Source: Dyadobacter frigoris
Lineage (GTDB): Bacteria; Bacteroidota; Bacteroidia; Cytophagales; Spirosomataceae
Length of the DNA stretch: 64,000 nt
NCBI RefSeq assembly: GCF_005280585.1
Contig: NZ_SZVO01000003.1
Span: 62,001 to 126,000, forward strand
Reading direction: 5' to 3'
The notes beneath the pieces were generated by a model. The model was not told the origin of the DNA, did not search any database, and saw only the letters and a program-made list of their open reading frames with translations. Position 1 is the stretch's first letter, and the number at the start of each line of letters is the position of its first letter. Made by a program: the position numbers and the translations under genes. This document shows, in pieces, positions 1 to 9,967 of the stretch.

Positions 1-911
1 AAAATAGAAAAATGCCAATTACAGCCGATTTGATACCAATTCTTGCATATTTCTGCCAGGCCTCGGTAAAGGTTGGGTAATAGTTAACCGGTACTGTATA
101 GCGTTCGAGAATAAACAGATTATACAAACGAGGAATATCCTGGACCATCAGAAATGCCGTCAAAATCACAAAGTAAGAACTATACACATGCACGCCTCCG
201 TCATATGCAAAATTTACATAAACGATATCGCCCAACGCTCCAAAAAGAAGTATGGCTCCCAGAAAAGTCGTCTTCCTGAAAAACAATAATACGCCGCCCG
301 CAATTTCAACAACACCTGCAAAAACCTGGTACCATGGAACGATTCCGACAGACAACCAGTAAATTTTCTGCAAGGTAAAATCACCAAAATCGGTATTTAA
401 AAGCCCCAGAGATGGATATGGCATTTGTGTAGGCAGCAGTTTGGTAAACCCAAAACCGATGATACCAATTCCTGCCCGGTAACGCACAATGGTACGCAGC
501 CAATAATTTAATTTGATATAATTCTGCGGATCTTTTTTCAGAAGTTTAACGGCTACTGTCCAGATTGCAGCTACGGCAATTGCGAAAATAAGTGTGATCA
601 CGTAGGTTGCATAACCGTTCAAACCACTTCCAAAAAGCGTCCGGCCAAAAATTTCAAGACCTGAGCCAAACCGGGCCACATCGTACGGATCGCGGTAATG
701 CAGATTTGTCCAGTCTATCGAAAACACAACCTTATACCACTCCGGATTCCAGGGCAGGGAAATACTGACAAAGAAAACAAATGCTACCCGAAACAGGATT
801 TTTTGCCACTCCGGCCATTGCTTCCCGGCCAAAGCAGCTTCACTGGCTAAGCTGATAACGCCAGCGGTGTCTTCTGCTACATCTGCCGAATTACTAGTTG
901 AAATTGACATA
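1..911 (-). CDS. DoxX-like multi-pass membrane protein, partial (runs off left edge)
   Basis: The reading frame starts at ATG 911 and stays open to the window edge, so the C-terminus is missing. The translated part carries at least five hydrophobic segments and the same landmarks as its downstream neighbour: an N-terminal segment ending WYKVVFSIDW, a YRAGIGIIGFGFTKLLP stretch, and a VEIAGGVLLF segment. DoxX-family proteins are small quinone-linked or redox-related inner-membrane proteins whose biochemical role is mostly unclear. It lies 40 bp downstream of a paralogue and is probably the fourth gene of the susC-susD operon. The tandem paralogy suggests duplication. Substrate and role cannot be read from the sequence. 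Confidence 0.7.
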
Positions 912-951
912 ATGAATGTTGTTTTATATTTTAATTTCGAACAGTTTCATT

Positions 952-2331
952 TCAAAGTTTCGGACTTCCTCTTCTTCCAAGTTTCCTGATTTCCGTCTGC
1001 AAATACTTCTTGTTAATTTTTTCAAGACGTACAAAAACAGAATCGCGGTCGCTGTTTATTCCGAAAAGAATAATCGTTGCAGAATCCGGCCGGTTGTAAT
1101 GCAGCTGGAATTTGTCAGCAGGATAATTCTTGTTTCTGTTTTCAAGATTCAGTACCTGCGCTGCCGGGTCAATTTTGTAGCTGTAATAATGCCTTCCCGC
1201 AGAACCCAGAAACTCGTACACCCGGTCTTTGTCGTTTTCATTGATCTCCTCAACATTTGTCGAATCAATAATGACTGGTTTATTTGAGCGGATACTCAGT
1301 GTTGCCCAGTTTTCAAAAACAACATCTTTCCAGCGCACCGGGTCAACAGGCGAATAGGGCACTGCCTGATTATTAATCTTGAATTCTGCCACATTATAAA
1401 TCCCCGCAGCGTTGGTCAGCCCTGGTGCTTTTGGGTATTGGTAAGGATCGTTGTGATACCCATTTCTTGTTTTAAAACCAAACAGGATTACAAAGAAGAA
1501 AATGAAAAACACTTTCAGGCCTAGTCTGCCATACTGCTGCCATTTCAATTGAAAAGTTGGATGGAAGCGGTTAGGAATTGTTGGTTTTTCCAGGGTCAGC
1601 AAACTGTAAAATCTTGGTGCATCAAAAGCAAACAAAAACAGAGCGAGCAAAATCAGATAAAAACTGTAAACAGCCTCGCCGCCTCCATAAGCAAGATTTG
1701 ACATGAATACGTTTCCGGTAAAGGGAATAATGATCAGTGTTGCGATCGAAGTTGTTCTTCTGTTTAAAAGCAAAAGTCCGCCAAGAATTTCCACAAGACC
1801 CAGGAAAGACTGATATCCCGGAACAACGCCTAAAGTCAGCGCAAATATCTTCCAGTCAGAAAAATCGCCATACTGCGTGTTCAGATTACTGATCGAAGGA
1901 AGCGGCGATTGAAGCGGGAAAAATTTGATCAGACCATAAGCAATCAACCCCAGCGCAAGCCGGTAACGGACAATAACCCGGATCCAATAATACAACGCGT
2001 TATATTCCTTTTTTTCTTTTCCAATCAGTCCCCAAATCAGGCCACCGATTATCGCAATAACCAGTAAAATTGCTAAATTCAGGAAGGAATTCTCTGCAAA
2101 AAAACCGGGTAAATAATGAGCCGGATTGAAAAAATCACCATAATGAAGATCCAGCCAGTTGATTGAAAATACTGTTTTATAATATTTCCAATCCAGCGGA
2201 ACGGCCAGCAAAAAGAAATAGATAAAGGATATCCGGAAAGCCACCTTTTCAGCATTGCTCCATTGCGACTGAAAATTCTCAACCGCTTCTTCCTTTACAT
2301 TCACACCATTTGACACATTTGACGTTGCCAT
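952..2331 (-). CDS. DoxX-like membrane protein with C-terminal soluble domain
   Basis: A 459-residue protein. An N-terminal cytoplasmic stretch of about 28 residues is followed by roughly seven hydrophobic segments between residues 30 and 300, including RLALGLIAYGLIKFFP and LVEILGGLLLL, which resemble DoxX/TQO-type proteins. The last ~150 residues are hydrophilic and probably face the periplasm. It begins 18 bp after susD ends and shares its topology with the next gene, so it is most likely co-transcribed with the SusC/SusD pair. Known DoxX relatives take part in electron transfer to quinones or in redox stress; whether that holds here is inference. It could equally be a membrane helper of whatever the uptake operon imports. 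Confidence 0.75.
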   Translation of the reverse strand: MATSNVSNGVNVKEEAVENFQSQWSNAEKVAFRISFIYFFLLAVPLDWKYYKTVFSINWLDLHYGDFFNPAHYLPGFFAENSFLNLAILLVIAIIGGLIWGLIGKEKKEYNALYYWIRVIVRYRLALGLIAYGLIKFFPLQSPLPSISNLNTQYGDFSDWKIFALTLGVVPGYQSFLGLVEILGGLLLLNRRTTSIATLIIIPFTGNVFMSNLAYGGGEAVYSFYLILLALFLFAFDAPRFYSLLTLEKPTIPNRFHPTFQLKWQQYGRLGLKVFFIFFFVILFGFKTRNGYHNDPYQYPKAPGLTNAAGIYNVAEFKINNQAVPYSPVDPVRWKDVVFENWATLSIRSNKPVIIDSTNVEEINENDKDRVYEFLGSAGRHYYSYKIDPAAQVLNLENRNKNYPADKFQLHYNRPDSATIILFGINSDRDSVFVRLEKINKKYLQTEIRKLGRRGSPKL

Positions 2332-2349
2332 AGACTAAGGGTTTAAGAA

Positions 2350-3708
2350 TTAATATCCAGGATTTTGTTCCAAAGCTTTGTCCGTCTGAAGCTGAACAGA
2401 AGGTATCGGCATCAGATAACGATTTGGGTCCGTTATGCTTAAAACAATTGCCGCACGACCCGTACGTACCAGATCAAACCAGCGGTGCGGTTCCAATGCA
2501 AACTCGATTTTTCTTTCATTTTCAACCGCCAGGAGAAGTTCATCTTTTGAAGCAGCAGTCGTTGCCGCCAGACCAGCTCTTGTGCGAACCGCGTTCACAT
2601 CCGCCCCGGCATCGGTAAGTTTTGATTGCTGTGCACGTGCTTCCGCCCGGATCAGGTAAAGTTCAGCAATACGAATGACGTAGGAAGGGTCTGAACCCGG
2701 CGAACGGTAATACAGATTTCCATACCAGCGCGACTGGTTATCTTTTGCCACAAGCGTACTTCTGTTACCGCCTTTCAACGGATCATTCACAAGCGCTACA
2801 AAAGCATCATTTGGAGCCCACTGGCGGGTTCCTCCATTCGTCTGAGGCTGCCATTGTCCGCGGTGGTCGTTGATTTCGGAAGTTCCGTTATAGAAAATTT
2901 CAAAAACAGATTCCTGTGTTCCGCGTACATTGTTTGCGAAAAACGCATTATATGGCGTCAGCAGTTTATAATTCGTAGCATCTGAAATCACTTTGGTAGC
3001 ATACTCCTCCGCTTTCGCCCAGTCTTTCTGATACAGATAATAGCGCGATTTTAAAGCCCAAACGGTTTTTCGCGTTGCGTGATATCGGTTGACCGTTTCT
3101 GCTAAAAGCGGTTCGGCGGCATCAAGATCTTTCAAAACCTGCGCGTATGTTTCAGCCTGCGTACTGCGTTTGATTCCTGAATTTTCCGAGGGCGTAGAGG
3201 TTGGCTGTGTGATCAGCGGAACACCGCCCCAGGTTCTGGCCAGATCGAAATAAGCAAGTGCGCGGATGAAATAAGCTTCACCCACGATTGGATTTTTTAA
3301 TGCCTCAGTTAAAGTTGCATCGGTAACGGCCGGTACTTTTGCAATAACCTGATTAGCCCGGTTGATGGTGGCATAAATTGCGATCCATGCACCGCTGATC
3401 GTTGAATTTTCCGCGCTTACTTTATGGTTTATAAATTCCTGTATCTGGGACTGTGAGCCGGTCCACTGGATATTATCTCCCGACAAATATCCGATGGACT
3501 GGAAGGTAATACCATAATAACTGGAATTGGCAACGGCATTATAAACGCCACGCAAAGCCGTTTCTGCGGAAGTCTTATCAAATATGGTTTGCTCGTCAGA
3601 GATGGAAGCTTTCGGCTCAACATCCAGAAAAGAATCGCAGGATGTCAGCACCGATAAACCCAGAGACAGCGCAAGGAAATAATTAATTCGTTTCATGTTT
3701 CTCATCAT
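2350..3708 (-). CDS. susD-like: SusD/RagB-family outer-membrane lipoprotein
   Basis: A 452-residue lipoprotein with a Sec signal and lipobox LTSC near residue 24, followed by DSFLDVEPK, the typical mature start of SusD proteins. The helical TPR-like fold of the family is suggested by AYFIRALAYFDLARTWGGVPL around residue 145, and the C-terminus carries the family ending (PIPSVQ...QNPGY). SusD proteins sit on the cell surface as a lid over the SusC channel and bind glycans or other nutrients. It begins 36 bp after the susC stop codon. Alternative ATGs at 3705 and 3696 cannot be excluded. No glycoside hydrolase is in view, so the substrate is unknown. Confidence 0.93.
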   Translation of the reverse strand: MMRNMKRINYFLALSLGLSVLTSCDSFLDVEPKASISDEQTIFDKTSAETALRGVYNAVANSSYYGITFQSIGYLSGDNIQWTGSQSQIQEFINHKVSAENSTISGAWIAIYATINRANQVIAKVPAVTDATLTEALKNPIVGEAYFIRALAYFDLARTWGGVPLITQPTSTPSENSGIKRSTQAETYAQVLKDLDAAEPLLAETVNRYHATRKTVWALKSRYYLYQKDWAKAEEYATKVISDATNYKLLTPYNAFFANNVRGTQESVFEIFYNGTSEINDHRGQWQPQTNGGTRQWAPNDAFVALVNDPLKGGNRSTLVAKDNQSRWYGNLYYRSPGSDPSYVIRIAELYLIRAEARAQQSKLTDAGADVNAVRTRAGLAATTAASKDELLLAVENERKIEFALEPHRWFDLVRTGRAAIVLSITDPNRYLMPIPSVQLQTDKALEQNPGY

Positions 3709-3744
3709 TGTTTTGAGAATTTTATATAATTTCTGCTTCGCTGA

Positions 3745-6700
3745 TTACAACGTGATGTTCAAACCAACCTGGATCGAACGAGGCTGCGGAGGTGTTCCCA
3801 AATCAATTCCCTGCTGGTTGGCCGCGCTGCTTGCACTTGATTCCGGATCAAGGCCTGTATATTTTGTAAACGTCAGCAGGTTAGCACCTTGCAAAAACAG
3901 GCGGAGCGTTTCAATTCTTAATTTGCTGGTAAATGTTTTTGGTATCGTGTATCCAAGATTCAGTGAACGCAAACGAAGAAAGGAACCGTCTTCCAGCCAG
4001 CGGCTGCCTCCGTCACGGTAGTTATTCACGTTTACACCATCCGGTCTTGGCACATCAGTGACATCCCCCGGCTTTTGCCACCGGTCATTATTGCTGGCAA
4101 AAATCACCCTGGCCGCATCCCGTGCTCCGCCACCTTCCCCGAAGAATTTATTGTGGTTGTAAATTTTGTTTCCATATTGAAAAGCAAAAAAAACACCTAA
4201 ATCAATTCCTTTGTAAGTGAAGTTATTGGTAATACCGCCGAAGAATTTTGGCCAGATACTTCCATAAACCTGACGGTCATCCACCGTGATTTTGCCATCC
4301 TTATTCACATCTTCATAAACAGTATTTCCTGTTTGAGAATCAACATAAAGCTGTTTGTAAACCCAGAAAGAATAAAGCGGTGAGCCTTGCTGCTGTAAAA
4401 TCAGATCACGACTTCCGTAGCGGAGCGGATTGGCAAGCTTTTCAATCTTGTTTACGTTTCTGGCCACATTGAAATTGGTCGTCCAGGTAAAATCAGACTT
4501 CCGGATGTTTGCCGTTTGTATACTGAATTCAAATCCTTTGTTGCTGATTTCGGCCGCGTTACTCCAATAGGTATTAAAACCACTCGTACCCGGCAGGGAT
4601 ACCTGCAACAGACCGTCAGAAGTATATTTCCGGTAGGCGTTTAGTTCAACAGTAATTCTCTGGTCAAACAAACCAAGGTCAAGACCTACATTCAGTTGGC
4701 TTGTTTTTTCCCATTTCAAATTGGGATTCGCCAACTGCTGCGGCGCGATTCCCGGCAAACCTTCATACGAAGATCCGCCAGCCCAAAGACCACGCGCTGC
4801 GAAATCCCCGATCCCGTTCTGGTTGCCGGTGATACCATAACTGGTTCTCAGTTTCAGGTCGCTGATCACGCGGGTTTCTTTCAGAAAACCCTCCTGTTTG
4901 ATACGCCAGGCTGCACCAACAGCCGGGAAATAACCCCATTTATTGTCCTTACCAAAACGTGAGGAAGCATCTCCGCGAACACTTACATCAACAAGATATT
5001 TCCCGCCATAATTATAATCTGCTCTGGCAAAAAAGGAAGTCAATGTATTTTTACTCCAACTCTGAGAACTTGTTGTAACAGCCGCTGAGGAAATTTGTGT
5101 GAAAGAATTGTTTGCAAAACCGCGTCCTTCCGCCGCTGTACGGGAAGAAACAGAGCTTTGTAAGGTGTTACCTACCAGAATCCCGAAAGAACTTTTTGCT
5201 CCCAGATTTTTACGATAAGAAAGTGTTTGCTCGTTGATCCAGGTGGTATACTGACCGATGCTCGAAGTAGCAAGTCCGCTTGGACTCCCTGCGATCAGGT
5301 AGGTATTCCAATATTCGGATTCATCGTAATTGTTATAATCGATTCCGAAACTGGATCTGAATTTAAGATTGGGCAGAATATTCGCTTCTACATACAAATT
5401 ACCAATGTAGCGAAGACTTGTCGAATTTACATCGTAATATTTTAACAGAAGCGTTGTATTATCAAAACCTGCGCGGCCCACCAGTTCACCGTTTTCATTT
5501 GTTGGCGAAAGGTAGGTTGGCGTATGAAGCGCCGCCTGAAGAAGCCCACCAGCCGGTCCGTCCCCTGCCCTTGCCTGGTTTCTGAATGTGCGTGAAAAGG
5601 TATTGCTCACGCCGACCGTGACTGCATCGTTAACTTTCTGGTCAAGATTAACCTTGAAACTTGCTCTTTGAAAAGTAATCGGTTTTAAAATTGATTCCTG
5701 GCCATTATAACCACCGCCGATGTAATACTTTGTCGTTTTTGTACCGCCGCTAAGCGACAGATCGTAATTTTGAAGATGTGCCGTTTGAAAAACTTCACTT
5801 AAACGGTCATACGTTTTCTGCTCTTCCGGCAACCCACGTCCGCCTTCTGAAACCGGGCGGAAAGGCTTATTGGCTTCGGTGCGATTTAAAGAAGGCGTAT
5901 CTCTTCCGGTATTAATCCACCATTCATTTACCAGCGTTGCGTGTTCCGGGCCCGTTGTCAGATCCCAAAGTTTGGCAGCCTTCGCCCAGCCTTGTGAAGT
6001 ACTGAAATTGATCTTTGCTTTCTGATCAAAATTACCACGTTTCGTTGTAACGATAATAACGCCGTTTGCTCCGCGTGAACCGTAAAGTGCTGTGGCTTCT
6101 GCATCTTTTAAAACCTCAATGCTTTCAATATCCGATGGATTGATATCGGCAATCGGTGATGTGGCTTTTCCGCCTGTACTGAACGTCTGATTGCTGGTAC
6201 TGTTTATAAAAACGCCATCCAAAACATACAACGGATCGTTACTTGCGTTGATAGAGGTCGCGCCGCGAACCCGGATATTGATTGCTTCTCCCGGAACACC
6301 CGTGCTGCTCGATATCTGAACGCCGGCGACTTTTCCTTGCAGCTGCGCATCAAAACTACCGGCTGGGATTCCTTTGGTTTCCGTAGGGTCTATTTTACTG
6401 ATTGAACCAATCAGATTTTTACGCTCTTGCGTACCATATCCGACGACAACAACTTCATTTAATAATTTGTGATCGGCGGCTAATTCAACGTTAATTGTAC
6501 TTCTGTTACCCGAATTAATTTGCAGTGTTTTGTATCCAATAAAGGAAAACGTTAGGAGTTTATTGGTTTTGGAAAGGGTAATTCTGAAATTGCCTTCAAC
6601 ATCTGAAACAGCGCCCAGGCTCGTATTATGGACACGGATGCTGACGCCTGGTAAAGCTTCTTTATTTTCATCCGTTACTTTTCCGGTAAGTACAATATCG

Positions 6701-6837
6701 CCGGAGCTGGCCGACTGACCGAAAACCGGAACCTGTAAAAGAAAAAACACCAAAACCATAGCAAAAGCGGCTATGGTCCCTTTAAAAACAAGGCCTCGCG
6801 AAAAATGAGGCCTTGACTCATAAGTAATAAAATACAT
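3745..6837 (-). CDS. susC-like: SusC/RagA-family TonB-linked outer-membrane transporter
   Basis: A 1030-residue TonB-dependent transporter. Residues ~15-41 form a signal peptide ending VPVFGQ. A carboxypeptidase-regulatory-like domain follows (~48-125, containing GKVTDENKEALPGVSIRV), then the TonB box/plug start NEVVVVGYGTQ near residue 128 and the plug with NIRVRGATSINASNDPLYVLDG. The remainder is a beta-barrel ending in ITL. It imports large substrates across the outer membrane using TonB energy, with SusD as the lid. It is the first gene of the minus-strand operon and has a ~350-bp leader that holds a strong stem-loop (6875-6922). No anti-sigma/sigma pair is adjacent in this window. The start at 6837 has a long N-region; it was chosen because the frame is uninterrupted. 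Confidence 0.95.
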   Translation of the reverse strand: MYFITYESRPHFSRGLVFKGTIAAFAMVLVFFLLQVPVFGQSASSGDIVLTGKVTDENKEALPGVSIRVHNTSLGAVSDVEGNFRITLSKTNKLLTFSFIGYKTLQINSGNRSTINVELAADHKLLNEVVVVGYGTQERKNLIGSISKIDPTETKGIPAGSFDAQLQGKVAGVQISSSTGVPGEAINIRVRGATSINASNDPLYVLDGVFINSTSNQTFSTGGKATSPIADINPSDIESIEVLKDAEATALYGSRGANGVIIVTTKRGNFDQKAKINFSTSQGWAKAAKLWDLTTGPEHATLVNEWWINTGRDTPSLNRTEANKPFRPVSEGGRGLPEEQKTYDRLSEVFQTAHLQNYDLSLSGGTKTTKYYIGGGYNGQESILKPITFQRASFKVNLDQKVNDAVTVGVSNTFSRTFRNQARAGDGPAGGLLQAALHTPTYLSPTNENGELVGRAGFDNTTLLLKYYDVNSTSLRYIGNLYVEANILPNLKFRSSFGIDYNNYDESEYWNTYLIAGSPSGLATSSIGQYTTWINEQTLSYRKNLGAKSSFGILVGNTLQSSVSSRTAAEGRGFANNSFTQISSAAVTTSSQSWSKNTLTSFFARADYNYGGKYLVDVSVRGDASSRFGKDNKWGYFPAVGAAWRIKQEGFLKETRVISDLKLRTSYGITGNQNGIGDFAARGLWAGGSSYEGLPGIAPQQLANPNLKWEKTSQLNVGLDLGLFDQRITVELNAYRKYTSDGLLQVSLPGTSGFNTYWSNAAEISNKGFEFSIQTANIRKSDFTWTTNFNVARNVNKIEKLANPLRYGSRDLILQQQGSPLYSFWVYKQLYVDSQTGNTVYEDVNKDGKITVDDRQVYGSIWPKFFGGITNNFTYKGIDLGVFFAFQYGNKIYNHNKFFGEGGGARDAARVIFASNNDRWQKPGDVTDVPRPDGVNVNNYRDGGSRWLEDGSFLRLRSLNLGYTIPKTFTSKLRIETLRLFLQGANLLTFTKYTGLDPESSASSAANQQGIDLGTPPQPRSIQVGLNITL

Positions 6838-7185
6838 ACATTTGATTGATTTAATTTAGACGATTGAATCTACTCCGCTCTGCCTGATTCGATGTTCGAG
6901 ATCGAATTGTCCGGCAGGGCGGTTCTTTTTTTGCGGCTTCCTTTGAGCTTTGTTTTTGTATTGATTAAAAATTGATTTGTTCTATAAATTAAGTAGACAA
7001 TAAATTTGAAAGACCACTGTTATTTTATTCGGTTAGTGTTTCAAATCGTTGAAAAAATGAAAACATATCATATATACTCTACTAATTCAATAGACAAAGT
7101 AATGTTATTAATCGCTAACCTTCAAGTATTTTCTATATAATTTTAAAATAATTTAATATCGGTTGCTTAACCTGAACGAGTTATA
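6838..7185. promoter_or_regulatory. Leader and promoter region of the susC operon
   Basis: This 348-bp AT-rich stretch holds no gene I can support. It contains the stem-loop at 6875-6922 and, on the minus strand, several TTTG/TANNTTTG-like words of the Bacteroidota promoter type. No single promoter can be chosen by eye. Confidence 0.4.
6875..6922 (-). other. Stem-loop in the susC leader
   Basis: The arms CCGC/GCGG, CTGCC/GGCAG and ATTCGAT/ATCGAAT nest around a GTTCGAG-type loop, giving a stem with one internal bulge. On the plus strand it is followed by a T-rich run, so it could also act as a terminator for plus-strand readthrough. On the minus strand it would sit in the 5' leader of susC about 40-85 nt before the start codon. 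Confidence 0.5.
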
Positions 7186-7528
7186 CTATAAAGGATATAG
7201 CGATTTATCTCCTCCTTTGATCACCTCAGCAAGCTCAGCAGTATATTGCTTCACTTTTTCCGCATGGCCCTTTTTCTTGTATACTTTATAAAGGCCCCCA
7301 TAACGGGTTTGCGCTGTTCGGACGTTTTTTGGCTAAATCCTGATAAGCCTTAAGAGCCAGATCATACTTCCCGGCTTTCAGATATACTTCACCAAGACTG
7401 ATCAAAACCGGGCGGGCATACGATGGCGGCTCACTGCAACCAAGATCATGTTCCTTTTTCCGGGCAATCATAAGGATTTTGATCGCTTCGTCATCCTTGT
7501 TTTCCAGACTTTTGATCAGTCCCTGCAA
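7186..7528 (-). pseudogene. C-terminal remnant of a TPR protein, frameshifted
   Basis: The fragment encodes the conserved end of a family of Bacteroidota TPR proteins, with EPPSYARPVLISLGEVYLKAG followed by ALKAYQDLAKKRPNSAN. At a run of five C (7295-7299) the frame breaks. Removing one base continues the family ending as LWGLYKVYKKKGHAEKV and reaches a stop at 7186. The 5' part of the gene is missing where the IS21-derived sequence begins near 7545. It is therefore a doubly damaged gene: truncated by the insertion and frameshifted at a homopolymer. A sequencing error could explain the frameshift but not the truncation. Confidence 0.7.
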
Positions 7529-7552
7529 TTCCAGAGATGCAACATTTAAATC

Positions 7553-7872
7553 TCCCAGCCACCGGTAAAGGACAAAAAGTGCTCAATACTGACCATAACA
7601 GGGATAAAAGTATTGCTGTTCATGAAATGATCACCCAGGTTGCAGCTTTGTTCCCTGATCAGCAGAAAGCCCTGGAACGGATCGAAATGATTAAGTCTGA
7701 AAAAATCCGCTATGTTCGCGATCAACTGATTATGGTCAGGAGTGGCATAGCGGATCTGGATGCTCAGACCTTGAGCCAGGTGCTGAATTACTGTCTTGAA
7801 AACCGTATTGCCCGGGCACCGGACTTTAAAAGCATCATCGGAATCCAGAGAAAAGAGCATATCCAAAAATAA
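7553..7872 (+). pseudogene. istA: IstA transposase, C-terminal fragment (IS21 family)
   Basis: About 105 residues remain. The segment ITQVAALFPDQQKAL followed by RYVRDQL matches the C-terminal end of Bacteroidota IS21 transposases, where this helical tail follows the DDE domain. The catalytic domain and the N-terminal HTH are absent, so the protein cannot transpose. The left end merges with sequence from the interrupted TPR gene near 7545-7565, so the precise junction is uncertain. An istB remnant lies 185 bp downstream in the same orientation, supporting the assignment. Confidence 0.7.
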
Positions 7873-8057
7873 TACAGTTAAACCGCGCGGCGGACCGCCC
7901 GCTAAACGGAAAAGTGCCACAAAATGCTTTAATACAGCCCGATAAAAGCTCTATCGACGATTATCAAAATCTTTTGACACATAAAAACATTAAGTAGCAA
8001 TCAGTATATCACCACCAGGATCCAGTAAATCCTGGTGGCCTTAAACCAAACAGTCCA

Positions 8058-8659
8058 ATGGATAAAAAAGAACAGATTATTGATTACTGCCGGCAGTTTA
8101 GAATAGCTGGCATGCAGCGCAGGCTTGATGAAATTATCAGCACAGCCGAAAAACACAATAGTGGCTACATCAACTAAGAGAACTTAACTGGCTGGATCAG
8201 GGATTTAATCTCATGCTGCTTGGACCTTCGGGAACAGGAAAAACATTCCTGGCTGCCGGTCTGTGTGCAGACGCCATCGAAAATGGATACAAAGCTTATC
8301 TTAAAACGATGGAAGAGTTAATAAGCACACTCAAGATGAAAGACTTGACAAGGTCTTCTCTGGCTGATTATAAGATACTTATAAAGGCTGACCTGATTAT
8401 CATTGATGATATCATGCTCTTTCCGGTAGAAAAAAGTCAGGCCGTCTCATTGTTTAACTTCATCAACCTGCTTTATGAGAAAACCTGTTTTATTATTACA
8501 ACCAATAAAATGGCAACTGAATGGGCCAAAATGCTGGATGATGAAGTACTGGCAACGGCTTTGTTAGACCGATTACTGTACCGATGCGACGTGATCAGTA
8601 TGAGTGGGGAAAGTTATCAAATGAAAAACAGAAAGACTTTTTTTGAACCCCAAAATTAA
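8058..8659 (+). pseudogene. istB: IstB-like AAA+ transposition helper, internally deleted
   Basis: The reading frame starts at ATG 8058 (MDKKEQIIDYCRQFRIAGM) and stops at TAA 8175. The remainder continues in another frame from about 8171, with [17 protein letters not shown] leading into the Walker A GPSGTGKT (near 8224) and Walker B LIIIDDIM. Compared with normal IstB (~245 residues), about 50 residues between the N-terminal helix and the Walker A region are missing, and the deletion is out of frame. IstB normally assembles on DNA with ATP and activates the IstA transposase. From an internal ATG at 8213 a 148-residue ATPase core could still be made. Confidence 0.75.
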
Positions 8660-8906
8660 CCCGTGTATATTTGCCAAGGTGGTGCATTCCTAATTTCCAT
8701 TTTTGGTGCATTGTTAGTTACCGCTTACACTACTAAACTGTAATTTAAAAGTGGCATTTTGAATTAAAAGGGACGAAAAAGGAATGGACATGAGCGTACA
8801 TAAATATAATCAAAAGTTGTTGCCGACCCATCAGCAACCATCGCTCAAAGCAGGAGTACACATGTATAGGTCGTTATTCAAATAGGCAGAAGTCTAGCCG
8901 CAACGG

Positions 8907-9803
8907 CTAGTTTAGACTCCTATATTCATTAGGCGTAACCCCGGTTTTTTGTTTAAAAAGACGCGTAAAATGTTGTTGATATTTAAATCCCAGCTGATAG
9001 GCAATCTCGCCAAACGAGGTATTGGCTTCGAATATTTTCACTTTTGCTTCCTCAATCAACTTTGATTGAATGAAATCCAAAGCCGTGTTTCCCGTTTCTT
9101 TTTTAATGAGGTCTCCAAAATAGTTAGAGGACAAATAGAGCCTTTCAGCACAGTAGGCTACACTTGGCAGGCCTAATGTTTGGGCTTTTCCTGATTTGAA
9201 ATAATCTTTGAGTAATTCTTCAAAGCGTACCAGAATGTCTTTGTTCGCATTACTGCGCGTAATGAACTGCCGGTCATAAAACCGCATACAGTAGTTGAGA
9301 AACAATTCGATATTGGAAACAATCAGCGTCTTACTGTGCTTGTCGATATTTTGATCTATCTCGGCTCTGATCTTTTCAAAACAATCAACAATTGTCTCCC
9401 TTTCCTTTTTTGATACATGCAACGCTTCATTCACCTCGTAGGAAAAGAACGAATATTCCTTGATCATTTTCCCTAAATGGGTACCTGCAAGCAGATCAGG
9501 GTGAAAAACCAATGCATAGCCTGACGGCTTTATTGACTTTCCTTTGCTGTCAATCCCATAAACCTGCCCTGGTGCCACAAAGACCAATGTCCCGTCATCA
9601 TAGTCGTATGGCTGGCAGCCATAGATCATATCACCGCACTTGATATTTTTGAGGAATACGGCATAGACGCCCATATAGCGTCTGAAATGCTGCACAGTCG
9701 GTATTTCGTTGAAATTGACCACACTCACCAAAGGGTGTAGCGTAGCAGCTCCCACCCAATTGTTGTACTGCTTTACAGTGTCTATCCTTTCTACTTGTTC
9801 CAT
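8907..9803 (-). CDS. AraC-family transcriptional regulator
   Basis: A 298-residue regulator. The N-terminal ~170 residues are a cupin-like sensor domain (KCGDMIYGCQPYDYDDGTLVF). Residues ~195-298 hold the two HTH motifs of the AraC family, ending LGFKYQQHFTRLFKQKTGVTPNEYR, the diagnostic signature. It is divergent from the cupin/CMD/alcohol dehydrogenase cluster, with 164 bp between the two starts, which makes it the likely local activator of that cluster. The ligand is unknown. Length and domain order are normal for the family and no damage is visible. Confidence 0.92.
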   Translation of the reverse strand: MEQVERIDTVKQYNNWVGAATLHPLVSVVNFNEIPTVQHFRRYMGVYAVFLKNIKCGDMIYGCQPYDYDDGTLVFVAPGQVYGIDSKGKSIKPSGYALVFHPDLLAGTHLGKMIKEYSFFSYEVNEALHVSKKERETIVDCFEKIRAEIDQNIDKHSKTLIVSNIELFLNYCMRFYDRQFITRSNANKDILVRFEELLKDYFKSGKAQTLGLPSVAYCAERLYLSSNYFGDLIKKETGNTALDFIQSKLIEEAKVKIFEANTSFGEIAYQLGFKYQQHFTRLFKQKTGVTPNEYRSLN

Positions 9804-9967
9804 ATACTGGTGATTTACAGCTCAAATATAGTAACGTCATCACGTAGAAAATTATGTAAATGCCCAGATCAGTAAAACTGGTAAATAAACCTGTAACCTG
9901 TATAAAAATTGGCGGGGTGTTACTACCGACCTTTGCTATACAAATTGAAAAACAAATTCGTGCAGCA

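Larger units (their letters stand above)
7545..8662 (+). mobile_element. Decayed IS21-family element
   Basis: Only the C-terminal part of IstA and an internally deleted IstB remain, in the usual istA-istB order and on the same strand. No terminal inverted repeats or target duplication are visible. The left border cuts a TPR gene. The DNA is an immobile remnant. Confidence 0.75.

Noticed and set aside
916..1287. 123-codon plus-strand frame opposite the DoxX gene
   Set aside because: Antisense to a well supported gene and without family features; a shadow frame.
9527..9536. 10-base match (CGGCTTTATT) to the tail of guide-like RNA 2
   Set aside because: Inside the araC coding region, with the first tail bases mismatched; chance level.
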